This document shows, in pieces, positions 37,037-47,800 of a DNA stretch of 64,000 nucleotides. Positions within the stretch are counted from its first letter, which is position 1. Each line of letters starts with the position of its first letter. The notes beneath the pieces are model-generated. The model had not been told where the DNA came from. It did no database searches and saw only the letters and a list, made by a program, of their open reading frames with translations. Location: NCBI GenBank assembly GCA_010279815.1, contig QEOQ01000511.1, positions 9,597 through 73,596 on the forward strand. Reading direction: 5' to 3'. Both the position numbers and the translations under genes were made by a program. This DNA is from Brachionus plicatilis (taxonomy: Eukaryota > Rotifera > Eurotatoria > Ploima > Brachionidae).

Positions 37037-39865
37037 TTAAGGCCCACTGTAATAGCTTTCTAAAACTAGTTTATGATTATTGTCTAATTTATTTTTAAAT
37101 TCATTAACAGTTTTTGTATTGACAATTTCATTTGGTAAACGGTTCCATTGTCCAGATATTCGATTGGTAAAAAAGTTGTGTCGCTGTTGATTACTACGAA
37201 CAAGTTGTCTCTCAATAACGAAATCATGGAGTCTGGATCCATGACGAAGTTCATTAGATGAGTCTCTTTTGAAAATAATTGGATTATACCAGTTGATTTT
37301 GTCAAACCCTTTCACTATCTTGAACATTTGAATAAGATCACCTCTAACTCTTCTAGTGTCAAGTGTTGTTAAGTTAAGTTTTTCTAATCTCTTTTCATAA
37401 CCCATTTTGCCTAGACCTGTAACAAGCTTTGTGGCTCGTCTTTGAACCGATTCGATCGCGTTAATATCCTTTTTTAAAGTAGGCATCCAAACTTGTACTC
37501 CATATTCTAATAATGGCCTGACGAAAGATTTGTAGAGCTTGCAAACAGATTCTTTGTTGTGATATTTGAATGTTCTTTTTATTAATCCTAGTCTCGAGTT
37601 TGCCTTTTTAATACACGAGTTAATTTGGGCTGTCCACTTCAAGTCGTCTGAAATAAGGATCCCTAAATCCTTTTCAAGACTCGATTTTTCAATATTCCTA
37701 TCATTTAATACATAGGTATGATGGGGATTCTCGTTTCCGATATGTATTACTTTGCATTTATTCTCATTTAAGGAAATTAACCATTTCTTGGTCCATTCAT
37801 CAATGATATCCAGATCGTTTTTTAATATTAAATGCTTATCATCCTGGTCTAGAATAGTACCAATCTTGGTGTCATCAGCAAATAGCTCACAAGGACTAAC
37901 TATTTTATCAACTAAATCATTAATGTAAATAATAAAAAGTATTGGTCCAAGCACTGATCCTTGTGGAACACCACTTGATACATCAACCCAGCTAGATACG
38001 TGCTCACCCAAAACGACTCTTTGTTTTCTTCCTAATAAAAAAGCGCTGATCCAATTTACTATTGTATTTTCTAGGCCATAATATCTTAATTTTAATAATA
38101 GTCTCTTGTGAGGTACGGTGTCAAAAGCCTTTGCAAAGTCGAGATACACAAGATCGATTGGAAAACCACGATTAAGGGCTTCTGTGACCATGTCTAAAGT
38201 TTCAAGCAGATTTGTTACACATGATTTATTGCCTACAAAGCCATGTTGTCTGTTGGAAATCAGTTTATTAGATTCCAAGTGATCAAAAATAGGTTTTTTA
38301 ATTAATTTTTCCATCACTTTGCATACTATTGAGGTCAAGGATACTGGTCGATAATTCGTTGGTAACAATCTACTACCTTTTTTATGCAAAGGGGTAACGT
38401 TGGCCTCAAGCCATTTTCTTGGGACTTGACCTGTTTGAAATGATTTTATAAAGATGAGGGACAGTGGTACGGATATTGGTTTAGACGCTTTTTTTAAAAC
38501 CATTGGGCTCACTTTATCTGAACCCATACTTTTAAATTCGTTTAAATGATTAAGTTCTTTTTCGACATTGTAACTTGAAAAAGTATGGATTGGATCTATT
38601 AAAAGTGTCTTGTCTGTGCGAGTTTCCATCTCTGGCATACTGGTTTCCTCATCCTTAATAAAAACAGCTTCGAACTGGTCATTTAAAACTTTACAAATGT
38701 TCGAGGGATCAGAAATGGTTTGGTTGTTCTCATCAAAAATTACTTTGATTTGGTTCTTGACTTTAAGTTTCGAGTTTACGTACGAGTAGAATAATTTCGG
38801 ATTTGATTTACTTTTTGAAATCAGGTTTTTCTCATAATTTATTAGGTCATTTTTTATGGCTTTATCAACAACTTTTTGAATGTTCCTGAATTCCAAAAGT
38901 AACTCATGTTTGTTAGTTCTTTTTGCCGAAACAAATTTAAACCAAGAATTCTTTTTCTTTTTGATTAGCTTTTTTGTATTAGAAGTCAGCCAAATGAGCG
39001 ATTTGTTGGTCGAAAAAGTCTTCTTTGGAATAAACTGGTCACAACAACGGTTATAAAAGTCGATGAATACGTTGTAACAATGGTCCACATCCTTTTTATC
39101 AAATAGTTGGTTCCAGTCCATTCGATTGAATTTATCTGAAAGTAAACCGTACTTCCCCTTCGAATAGTTGTATAATCTATTGTCGTATATTTTGCACGAT
39201 TTACTCGAGATAAAGTATTTCCAAGTAAGGATATGATGCCCTTTTTCTAAAGCACCTAAACTTGGTTTATTAATTAGATCAGTGGCCCTGAAGGGACAAG
39301 ATGTTAGAACTAAGTCTAAAATATTCGTTGTTTCACCATTCATGTTTTGAAACGTAGGTCTCTCTACTATTTGTTCTAGAAAGCAGTCATGCATGTTGTC
39401 TACGAAAATTTGACTGTCAATGTCAAAAGGGATTATTTCAGGAAACCCGTTATCCGACCATTTGATGGCTGGATAATTAAAGTCTCCAACGACTATTAAA
39501 CTTGTGAATTGATTACTAAAGACAAGCTTACTAGCCTCCAACATTAGCAAATTGATTCTAGTGTTGACGTCTCTTGGGCTCTTCGGTGGGCGATAAAAGC
39601 AAGCTACTAACAATCTCTCATCGCCTTGACGTATTTGGCACCAAACATGTTCAACTTGATCATCCTTAAGTTCTGGTATACTAATTTCAGAGGATTCAAG
39701 GTAGTCTTTGACATATATACATACACCACCTGCTCGTTTACCTCTGTCGTTTCTGAATAGCGAGTATCCTTTAATATTTACGACTGAGCTATCATGGAAC
39801 CAAGTCTCTGAGACTAAGATAATATCTGGGTTTTCTGTCTCTATTTCAGCTTCCAGAAGGTGCAT
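37037..39865 (-). CDS. LINE ORF2: endonuclease and reverse transcriptase
   Basis: 942 codons from the first ATG. The AP endonuclease occupies roughly residues 1-220 (PDIILVSETWFHD, VGDFNYPAIKW), followed by reverse transcriptase at about 400-720: NYRPVSLTSIVCKVMEKLI, LDFAKAFDTVPHKRLLLKL, SGVPQGSVLGPILFIIYIND and the catalytic FADDT. The conserved endonuclease start W-Y-T-N-P-T-S-L-D-N-K lies just upstream of this ATG, in the same open frame back to the ORF1 stop at 40031-40033, so the real protein probably begins earlier. It nicks target DNA and copies the element RNA in place. No frameshift or stop is seen. Confidence 0.93.
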   Translation of the reverse strand: MHLLEAEIETENPDIILVSETWFHDSSVVNIKGYSLFRNDRGKRAGGVCIYVKDYLESSEISIPELKDDQVEHVWCQIRQGDERLLVACFYRPPKSPRDVNTRINLLMLEASKLVFSNQFTSLIVVGDFNYPAIKWSDNGFPEIIPFDIDSQIFVDNMHDCFLEQIVERPTFQNMNGETTNILDLVLTSCPFRATDLINKPSLGALEKGHHILTWKYFISSKSCKIYDNRLYNYSKGKYGLLSDKFNRMDWNQLFDKKDVDHCYNVFIDFYNRCCDQFIPKKTFSTNKSLIWLTSNTKKLIKKKKNSWFKFVSAKRTNKHELLLEFRNIQKVVDKAIKNDLINYEKNLISKSKSNPKLFYSYVNSKLKVKNQIKVIFDENNQTISDPSNICKVLNDQFEAVFIKDEETSMPEMETRTDKTLLIDPIHTFSSYNVEKELNHLNEFKSMGSDKVSPMVLKKASKPISVPLSLIFIKSFQTGQVPRKWLEANVTPLHKKGSRLLPTNYRPVSLTSIVCKVMEKLIKKPIFDHLESNKLISNRQHGFVGNKSCVTNLLETLDMVTEALNRGFPIDLVYLDFAKAFDTVPHKRLLLKLRYYGLENTIVNWISAFLLGRKQRVVLGEHVSSWVDVSSGVPQGSVLGPILFIIYINDLVDKIVSPCELFADDTKIGTILDQDDKHLILKNDLDIIDEWTKKWLISLNENKCKVIHIGNENPHHTYVLNDRNIEKSSLEKDLGILISDDLKWTAQINSCIKKANSRLGLIKRTFKYHNKESVCKLYKSFVRPLLEYGVQVWMPTLKKDINAIESVQRRATKLVTGLGKMGYEKRLEKLNLTTLDTRRVRGDLIQMFKIVKGFDKINWYNPIIFKRDSSNELRHGSRLHDFVIERQLVRSNQQRHNFFTNRISGQWNRLPNEIVNTKTVNEFKNKLDNNHKLVLESYYSGP

Positions 39866-40030
39866 CTTGTTATCAAGAGAAGTTGGATTAGTATACCAGA
39901 ACGAAAGAAATTTATTGTTTTTTTGAACGACATTTTCTATTTGTTTGTTTGATTTTTTTGTTGATTCTAATTCGTTTAAATTGTTTTTTAAAACTCTAGT
40001 TGCTAAAAATTGTTTCTTGTTTGATGTTAA

Positions 40031-40735
40031 TCATAATGTCGGGTTATTTGAGTTGATCTTAATTTTTACAATATCATAGTTTCTAATACCATATCTGAAA
40101 CCAGACGTAGTACTATCGTTATTATTATTAAGATCTTTTCTTTTAGCAACTAAGGTCTTGTTTAGCTCTCTCTCTGCGAATGTCAAATCAGGACTAATAT
40201 AAACTCTACTAAAATTTTCGTTGTTTTTTAAATTTTTGGCCAATTTTAACATTTCCATTTTCTGTTCTATATCACCAAGTTCTACTAATATCGGGGTGCT
40301 CTCTACTTCATTGTTTTTACGTTTAAATCTCTTTACAAATTTTACATTACTTAATTCGAACCCAATGCTCGTCGCTATTTCATCTACTATTTTTTTATCT
40401 TGGTTAACGTCCTCACTATAATTGGTTCCAAAAATTATGACATTCTTCGCTTTTCTCTCTTCTTGTTTCTTTTCAATTCTAATCGCGTTAATAATATTTG
40501 TTTCCTCGTTGTCAGATTTATTCTTGTTGAAAAGGTCACTAAATAGTTTCTTTCCATTTGAGTTGTTTTTTTCATTTTTCTCTAGTTCTTCAACACGTTT
40601 CGTTAAGTTTTGATTATTTACCAAAAGGTCCGCACACTTAGTTTCCAATTCAGACAATCTCTTCATTAAGTCGTTTATAATACCAGCTTGACTAGTCACA
40701 TAGGCGTCATAGACGCCTTTTTGAACACTGACCAT
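40031..40735 (-). CDS. LINE ORF1 protein
   Basis: 234 codons. Residues about 20-55 form a leucine-heptad coiled coil (LMKRLSELETKCADLLVNNQ). A Lys/Asn-rich linker follows, then an RNA-binding-like block (KNVIIFGTNYSEDVNQDKKI, VKFVKRFKRK, FSRVYISPDLTFAERELNK). The layout resembles LINE ORF1 nucleic-acid chaperones with a coiled coil and an RRM-like fold. The stop TGA at 40033-40031 is in the same frame as ORF2. Confidence 0.75.
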   Translation of the reverse strand: MVSVQKGVYDAYVTSQAGIINDLMKRLSELETKCADLLVNNQNLTKRVEELEKNEKNNSNGKKLFSDLFNKNKSDNEETNIINAIRIEKKQEERKAKNVIIFGTNYSEDVNQDKKIVDEIATSIGFELSNVKFVKRFKRKNNEVESTPILVELGDIEQKMEMLKLAKNLKNNENFSRVYISPDLTFAERELNKTLVAKRKDLNNNNDSTTSGFRYGIRNYDIVKIKINSNNPTL

Positions 40736-40892
40736 ATTAACACTTTTTTTATGATGTTTGAATTTTGAGAATTTTTATGTTAATTAGGTAAAATTTTTTT
40801 ATTTTTGAAATTTGGACAATTTTAGTATATTTTTTACATGTTTTATCCCATAAAAAGATCAAAATCCCGGATAAAAAAAATTTATGTGGAAA

Positions 40893-41277
40893 GAATATAC
40901 AAGTTGTTCCTGATGTAGTTCTTTTAGGTTTTAAAGTAGATCATGATCTAAATTTTTCAAAACTTGATTGTAGTATTTCTTTAATTGTAAACAAAAAATT
41001 GTTCTATATAAATAGAATTTTCTATCTATCAACATCAGTAAAAATACAGTTTTTCAAAACTTTTATTTTGCCTTATTTTGATTATTGCTCATCTCTTTTG
41101 TTTTATTTGTCAAAAGATGCAACAATCAAACTGGCTAAAAGCTATTATTTTTCAATGTTTAAGTTGTTTAATTTCAAATATGATTCTCAAAATTACGATG
41201 ATGTAAACAATTATTTAGAAAAGTACAATTTATATGTTTTTCAGCATAGAATTTTAAATAATATGCTTTCTTTTTAA
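40893..41277 (+). pseudogene. LINE reverse transcriptase C-terminal remnant
   Basis: A plus-strand frame reads VVLLGFKVDHDLNFSKLDCS and then VKIQFFKTFILPYFDYCSSL. This is the conserved region after the RT domain (LG...H..F..I......R...I.RI...L....K..LF...ILP...Y). It is older and in the opposite orientation to the adjacent LINE, and stops in a poly-A run at 41278. Confidence 0.6.
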
Positions 41278-41369
41278 AAAAAAATTGTTTTATCATAATA
41301 CAACAAACAATCTTGAAGTTCAATTCAGCTAAAAATAATAAATTAATAAATTAATGTAAATTACTAATA

Positions 41370-41437
41370 AATTTTCATAAAATTACGTAAAATTACGAAA
41401 ATTTATCTAAAAACCCACGTGTCAAATCACCACTTTA
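41370..41437. mobile_element. Right end of the ACGTAA-word element (tentative)
   Basis: TAAAAACCCACGTGTCAAAT followed by CACCACT is the inverse of the end at 35553. ATTACGTAAAATTACG words precede it. Confidence 0.4.
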
Positions 41438-41520
41438 TGTAAATTTAATTACCGTTTTGAAATTAGAATGATAACAAATAGCCTTATCTAGTAAAAAGAC
41501 AATATGTACAATTAGTATAT

Positions 41521-41760
41521 TTTATTTATTTGAAATTAACCTCCAAGAAGGAGAAGTATAATATGAAAAAGTTTACAATTACACAAATGATTTAGAAAAA
41601 AAAAAAAATAAATAAATAAAAAAAATAAAAAAAACTATATTAAAAATACATGTTTAAAATAGATAAGCTGAAGAAGAAAAATTACATTATATCATTCTGC
41701 TTCAAATGATTTAGTTAACTCCAAAAGGAGATAATAAATAAAATTATTATAGACTCAGCT
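41521..41760. repeat. Two LINE-like 3' stem-loops with tails
   Basis: CCTCCAAGAAGGAG (41540-41553) has a TTTATT tail to its left (minus orientation). CTCCAAAAGGAG (about 41721-41732) is followed by ATAATAAATAAA (plus orientation). Both have the stem-loop plus tail layout of the other retroposon ends in the window. Confidence 0.4.
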
Positions 41761-42459
41761 TATATGTTTTTTCTCTCAAAAAAATTCGATATCATACTTT
41801 TATGATTTTTTGACTCTAAAAAACTAATATTATATAATTTTATGTTTTTATTGTCTTTTTCAAAAATTATTATTTCAAATTTCTTTTTATGTTTTTGTCA
41901 ACCTCGCCCCAAAATGTTTTACCGTATCCCCTTGTTTAGCGACGCATGCTTTAATACCATAAGTAGGATATTTGGTGCATGGTCTAACATAGACCTTACA
42001 ATGTTAAATTTTTATTTTAAAAGTCCTATGGGTCACATAGTCGATACATATTAAAAACGTAGCGTTTATAATAGAAATTCAAATAGAAAAGCAGAGCTTC
42101 AAAAAAAGTCTTTATTAGAGACTCGGGGTTTTAAACTTAAAAAAAATTTAATATAAAAAATATTGATTGAGTTTATTTTATAGATGCGACGTTAGAGTTA
42201 TGGTAAAAAAAAAATATTAAATATAATAAAAAAGTTTAATTTTAATTATTGACTCGGCATTTAAATTAAAAAATTTAAGACAAAAAAGAGAATAAAAAAA
42301 TTTAAAAAAAATTATTTTTTCGATTTATTCGTAGAATCTTTCTTTCTAACTGAACCATTCTTGTTGTAAACAACTGGAATACTAACACTTGTTGAAGTAT
42401 TTTGTATATTTTGTTGTATTGGTATATCTTGCAATGGCAAACGTTGAACGGTGTGACCC
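41761..42459. other. Intergenic DNA, nothing recognised
   Basis: AT-rich. A short frame at 41842-42054 has no recognisable motif. Confidence 0.3.
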
Positions 42460-42670
42460 TGCTGTGTACCGACAACAATGGAAATATTATTATTCTGACT
42501 ATATATTGGTAATCATCGTCTCAATTAAATTTAGCCCCTATTTCAAAAACACCAAATATTTCCCAGTGTATATCATCAGCACAAATTTCATTAGATATAA
42601 TGATGGTTCAAAACAATCCACCAATATATAGTCCGAATAATAATATTCCCATTGTTGTCGGTACACAGCA
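42460..42670. repeat. Long hairpin with 51-base arms
   Basis: Left arm 42460-42510 begins TGCTGTGTACCGACAACAAT. Right arm 42620-42670 is its reverse complement with about three mismatches and ends TGTTGTCGGTACACAGCA. The loop is about 110 bases. No target duplication is evident. An open frame (42389-42631) across the left arm is probably incidental. Confidence 0.8.
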
Positions 42671-43129
42671 TTACTGAACCGGAACTTACTAAAGTTTGGA
42701 ACAAAATATACGGAATAAAAAACTTTTAGAATAAATTATGAAAAACTTTTATTTACAATCAAAAGTTTTTTTTTTTCATATTTTTTTATTGTTGAGATAA
42801 ATTAAAAATAGAACAGTTGCAATTTTTTATTAGCTAAAAGTGATATTTTCTTCTTTTGCATTAAAAAGTGTGTTTAAATTTAAAATCTTTTTTTTTAAAT
42901 GTATATTCTTTTTGCTTTAAAAAAACAAAAGGGATATATTTTTAGTGTTTGAAGTACTATAATCACTTTGAAAAAGTAAGATTTTTCTAAAAGTTCCTGA
43001 AGCCAATACTTAAAATAGCAAAGAAAATTAAAAAATTCCGAATCCTTTGTTCTGAACTTTAGAAAGTTCCGGTTCCGTAATTTCAAGATCGGTTCCGGAG
43101 GTCTATTCCGTGTTTTAGTTACCTTGACT

Positions 43130-43256
43130 TTACAGTTGATGCAACTTTGAATGTTGCACCACTCTGCATTCACAGAATTAATTTTAAACTTTTAGAAAAA
43201 AATTCATTTAATTTTTTTATACTTTTTTCTGTTCTTTTGTACTGAACTTCACAAAA
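43130..43256. repeat. Truncated GGTTTTGTGAA MITE
   Basis: Right half only. TGATGCAACTTTGAATGTTG leads to TTGTACTGAACTTCACAAAA and CC, matching the right arm of 35091-35430. Confidence 0.6.
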
Positions 43257-43259
43257 CCA

Positions 43260-43478
43260 GCAAAAATGGCTCTAAAAACAGTTCAATATTGTACAAATTC
43301 GTAGAAACAAATTTAAAATTCTGAAAAAACTCTGCAATTTATTGAATATTTTAATTAAATATTTTTTTATGGTGTGCATTTTACAGTAAAATTGCAGAGT
43401 TTTGCAGAGCTTGGAATTCGTTCCTACAAATTCGTAAAGTACTGCAATTTTAAATTTTAAATACAGAGCCATTTTTGC
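43260..43478. repeat. Inverted-repeat element with GCAAAAATGGCTCT ends
   Basis: GCAAAAATGGCTCT (43260-43273) and AGAGCCATTTTTGC (43465-43478) bracket about 190 bases that contain ACAAATTCGTA and CTCTGCAAT words on both strands. It abuts the preceding truncated MITE. Confidence 0.6.
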
Positions 43479-43802
43479 ACAATTAGAAAAAATTTTTATG
43501 TTTTTACTTTTTGTACTGTAAAATTTTACATTGCCGTAAAATTCCGTAATTTGGTCAATTCTGGGCCTTTTATATAAGCACTGTATTAAAAATAAGCTCA
43601 TTGTCACTCCATTCTTTAAATACCACAAAAGCATGTTTAAACTTTTGAATTCATCTTTATTCTGATAAAATTTTGATAAAATTTTTGCACATTTTTTGAC
43701 AAAATTTTGCCATTTATTACGTAAAATTCAGCAAAAAACTCTAAGAATAATTTTATTTATTAAAAAAAAATACATGTGTATCAACGAAAATTTACATCAA
43801 AA

Positions 43803-44461
43803 TACAGTACAAATTAAAACCAACTTGTACGCATTTTGTTCTAAAGGAAAAGGAAAAATAGATGAAAGTGTAATGCTTCGCGTGAGTTTCTGATCCGTCA
43901 CGGTTGAGTGGTTTTTGATCGATCTTCGATTATTGATTTGCTTGATTGATATACGATCGAAAGAGGGGTCCCTATGACACTTCTCAGTGCCTTTTTTGTA
44001 TACTTTTCAATATACGGAAAAACTAGACTACTCTGTGCTTGAGTTGGTCAGTTTATGACCAAGTCTTTCGCCTAGTCCATAGGGCCTCAAAGAACGAAGC
44101 AATAGGACTTTTAAATGATAGGATACTTTTCAGTAACCTGATAGATGACTTTTCAATCACCTATAAAATTGAACTAAAAGATACTTTTCAATATCTTATT
44201 CCGGAAAGTAAATTAAGATATAATTTTCTTTCTAAGATTTTATTTAAGTTTTTTAGTAATTTTATTATTCAAAAATACAATTAATATATATACGAAAATT
44301 ACAAAGTTATAAGAGTTTTTCTCATTAACTTTTTTAAAAATAACTTCAAGGTAAAATTTATTAAAATTTTATTTTTTCCTTTTTTAATCTTGAAATTACA
44401 TCTTTACAAAAGGAAGAGTCGAGGAGAAGAAATGTACAAATTAGTTTTAAATTGTACTGTA
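43803..44461. mobile_element. TACAGTAC MITE (copy 4) carrying an internal insert
   Basis: The two ends (TACAGTACAAATTAAAACCA and TTAGTTTTAAATTGTACTG) are standard, but about 560 bases of unrelated, less AT-rich DNA replace the middle palindrome (about 43850-44405). The insert includes an open frame of 81 codons (44039-44284). Confidence 0.7.
44039..44284 (+). CDS. Unrecognised ORF inside a MITE
   Basis: The frame opens SWSVYDQVFRLVHRASKNEA with GLLNDRILFSNLIDDFSITY downstream, then decays into Lys/Phe-rich sequence. In a shifted frame upstream, AFFVYFSIYGKTRLL also looks coding. No family is recognised. It could be cargo or a remnant transposase. The first codon in the listed interval is TTG, so the start is unknown. 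Confidence 0.3.
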   Translation: MSWSVYDQVFRLVHRASKNEAIGLLNDRILFSNLIDDFSITYKIELKDTFQYLIPESKLRYNFLSKILFKFFSNFIIQKYN

Positions 44462-44879
44462 GAAAATTCCAATGATCAAATCAATACTGTACGTCTTGCA
44501 GATTTTTTTCATTATTTTAATGGATCATGTTCTCATCATGCGTACTAAAACAATGCCAAATATTATATTAATTTTATTGATTAAAAAAAAATAAAAAAAT
44601 CAAATCAAGACTTTGAAATAACAAAATAAAATTATGTACATGAATTTAAGTGATTTTAGCAGCCTCACAATTCAAAAAAAATTCTCTCAAATAATCAATA
44701 AAATTTATTTTAAATTTTCTCAAAGACAAACAAAATCAAAAAAGCAGATAAAAAAATTAAATCCGCACAAACTCTCAAAAATCAAGCACAATTTTAAAAT
44801 TATCTTTTAAATTTGAATTTTATTTAAAATAATCAAAAAAAAAAAGTAATAGAACAAAAAAAAAGAAAAAGATTATCAT
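44462..44879. other. 3' flank of the 796-aa gene
   Basis: AT-rich. It probably contains the 3' untranslated region of the minus-strand gene at 44880-49761. No repeats are recognised. Confidence 0.3.
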
Positions 44880-47800
44880 CTAAATTTCATTTAGAACAAA
44901 ATTTTTCGTAAATTGAGTTGAACTAATAAAATTTTCGTGTATCTGACACTGTCCCTTGAAGATGCGCTTTTTTTTCCTGAATGTCGAGCTCAATATCTTT
45001 CGACTAACCGGAATATACGAATGCAATTCAACATTTAAAAAGAACAAAAACTTCCTCTCTCCATCACCACTCTGCCCAAATCCGCTCACATCTTTCTTTG
45101 CGCCCTGTCCACCACTACCTTGGTCACCAGTTGAGCCCGCGTGCATTTTCCTGATCTGCAAACTCATCGCTTCCTCGGTCACCGCCATGAAGTGCTCGCT
45201 GACCAAATCGAAGTCGATGGGCTTGCACAAATTCTTCAAATTGTGGTCAAACTTGCACTTTTTCACCTTGATCTTGCGTATCTTGGCCATCAGCTTAGTG
45301 TCACACTCGACCAGCTCCAGAGTCAAATAACTCAACTTTGCCTTGACACAATTGATCTCGATGAGCGGGTCCACGCGCAAATTTTTGATGTCTATGGAGA
45401 TCATGTGGCCCCTCATGTTCTGCTGCAGCCTCTCGAAAGACACGTCCACCAGCGCGCTGAGCGCCGCCTTCTCCTTGGCCATGAAGCCCTTCAGAAAGCC
45501 CTTATCACTGGGCTTCTTGTTGCGCAGCTGACTCGCCTCTATGTACAAGCTCTCGTTGGACTTGCTCATCGAGCTCTTTTTCTTTCTGGCCTCTCTTTCC
45601 ATCTGGTAAAAGTCACAGTTGGTCAGACTAAAATGGCGGTGAAAGTCGGCGCCAACACTTTTTCCACTCTCCACTTCTTCCACTTCTTGTTCACTCTCTT
45701 GCCTCTCGCTCGCCTTGTACACTTTTTCTGCCTCTTCCATTCCACAGTTGACAGAATTTTTTGTGCCAAAAAATTTCATCTTTTTCTTGAGCGACGAGTC
45801 GAGTGTGCGACTGCGCCGGTGCTTTACACTGGACTCGCTGGCGCACGACTTTGTCCTGAACAAATATCTGAATAAATTTTTGCACCTTTTGCCATGGAAT
45901 GGCGCGGATTTTTTGTCACTGAGCAAACTGGTCTGCAGATTGGTGGAGTGGGGCGCATTCAAAAAATCGCTGAAAATTTTGTCATAGTCGTCATCATTGG
46001 GCGACTTTATTTTGTTGACCATTGGGTCGCTCTGGGCGTTGGTGGCTGAATGGTTCACTTTGGTGAACACCATTGAATTGTGGCTGCTGAGTGATGGCGA
46101 GTTGGACAGGCTTTTGTTGTGGCGTGTTTCGGTGTTGAGGCGCGAGTCCATGGAAATGGTGGAGGACTTTTTCTGGGATATTTTGTTGAATAGATTTTTG
46201 AATGAGAATCGGCGAGACTCGCTAATGGTGTCGGTGTTTAGCGAGTTTTCGCGCGATTTGCTCACGTCCAGAAAGTAGCCGTAGTTGGCCTTTGACGGGG
46301 TGGACAGCACATTCAGGCATTTGGTGCTGAGGTTTCTGGAACGTTTGCGGCTCGGGCTCTTGCCGATGTCGCCGTGTTTGAGCTCCAGGTCGGCGCTGAG
46401 CAGAGAGGTGAGAGTGAGAAGGGTCTCGCTTTTGGAGCGCTTTTCTTTTTTGCATTTGCTTTTGGAGCTTTTTTTGGCGCAGCTTTTTTGCTCTTCGGTC
46501 TGAAGTTGACTCAGCAAATGGATCAAGTGGTCGCGCTGCATTTGGTCCTCGCTTTTGGCGCCATTCTTCAAATTCAGGTTGTTTACCGACGCTGATTTGA
46601 GAACTTGGTGGTCGCAGTTCTGGCCCAGATTGAAGGACTTGGACACTGAGCTCTCCACCGGTTTGTAGTCTCCGTGCAGCACCCACAGATTGCAGAAATT
46701 CTCCTTGATGCTCAAGTCGTCCTGGAGGACGCTGTTGCTCAGAAAACCGCTCCGGAATAGATTTTTGACCAGAGATTTGGATGAGTTTTGTTTTCTGGAC
46801 TGAAAGTTGGACTGGCTTGACGTGTCAAAGCTTTTCCGGTTGGTCGATCCTGCCACCGAGCTGTCTTTGTGCTGCGATTGTTTGAACAAGTTTTCCAGAG
46901 AGGTGCAGGCCGCAGGTTGTTTGACTGAGCTTTTAAAAGGCCCTGAGGCCACCGGACATGACTTGAGCTGGTTGGTGCTTTTTTGCACAAAATCTGACTC
47001 GTCTTGGTCAAGAGTTTGGTCGGGGCATGATTGTTTTTTGGCTGTTGAACGCTTTGAATCGTTGTTTTTCCATGATAAACTGATCACCGGCTCTTTTTTC
47101 TCTTCTCCCAGACTCCAGCAATCAAAAGTGTCTAGAAAAAAATTTATAAAATTTTAATTTTTTTTTTATTTATAATTTTAATTTTTAAAATTTTTATTTT
47201 ATTTTAAAAAAATTTTTCATTTAATCATCGAATTTAATTAAATTATTCAATTGAATTATTTGAAATATGTTTATTTCAACAAAATTTAATACATTTGATA
47301 TTTTTTCTATTTTTTAAATTTAATTCTATTAATTAATTTTTTTATTCTCTAATAATTTATATTTTAGAGTTATGCCTTTGTGGATTTCAAAAATTAGATA
47401 GATAGATTGGCATCTAAATCTTGATCATCGTCATTTTTGATAATTATAATTAATTTTTTTTATTTGAGCTGGTTTTTGGTTAGAGAGATGACATTGATTT
47501 TTAACTAAAAAAATAAACACCAAAAAGGATATTGTAAAATTCAAATTGAATTTCTCTTATTTTTTTTTGTTAATTTTTTTTTAAGTACCAAGGAAATTTA
47601 ATTCCACAAAAAAATTAAAATTCGTCTCAAATTTAATAAAATTGACGTGTGATTGTAGATTTTTGTCTTTTATTATTAAAAATTTTTTGCATTTTATTCT
47701 AAATGATAATTTTTATTAAATTCGCATTTATTAATTTTTTTTATTAAAAAGATGTCTTGTCTAATATTGTGCCCAAAATCATAAGCTGTAGTCAGGCATA

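Larger units (their letters stand above)
36978..40745 (-). mobile_element. AP-endonuclease LINE (Jockey/CR1-like), nearly full length
   Basis: On the minus strand: ORF1 (40735-40031), a single stop, ORF2 (frame open from 40030, ATG at 39865, to 37037), then a short 3' end with stem-loop CGTGG-TAAA-CCACG (37011-37024) and an ATT-repeat tail at 36978-36997. Both ORFs are intact, suggesting recent activity. The 5' end is not defined; ORF1 starts at 40735 and older LINE debris begins at 40893. Confidence 0.88.

Noticed and set aside
39708..40613. Plus-strand frames over the LINE
   Set aside because: They are antisense to ORF1 and ORF2.
42675..43120. Another word-array element built from GGTTCCG/CGGAAC
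   Set aside because: The words recur, but no terminal inverted repeat or target duplication could be fixed.
45141..46686. Overlapping frames of 154-244 codons opposite or alongside the 796-aa gene
   Set aside because: The base frame has splice-consistent exons and protein-like composition; the others are antisense or shifted shadows of the same less AT-rich DNA.
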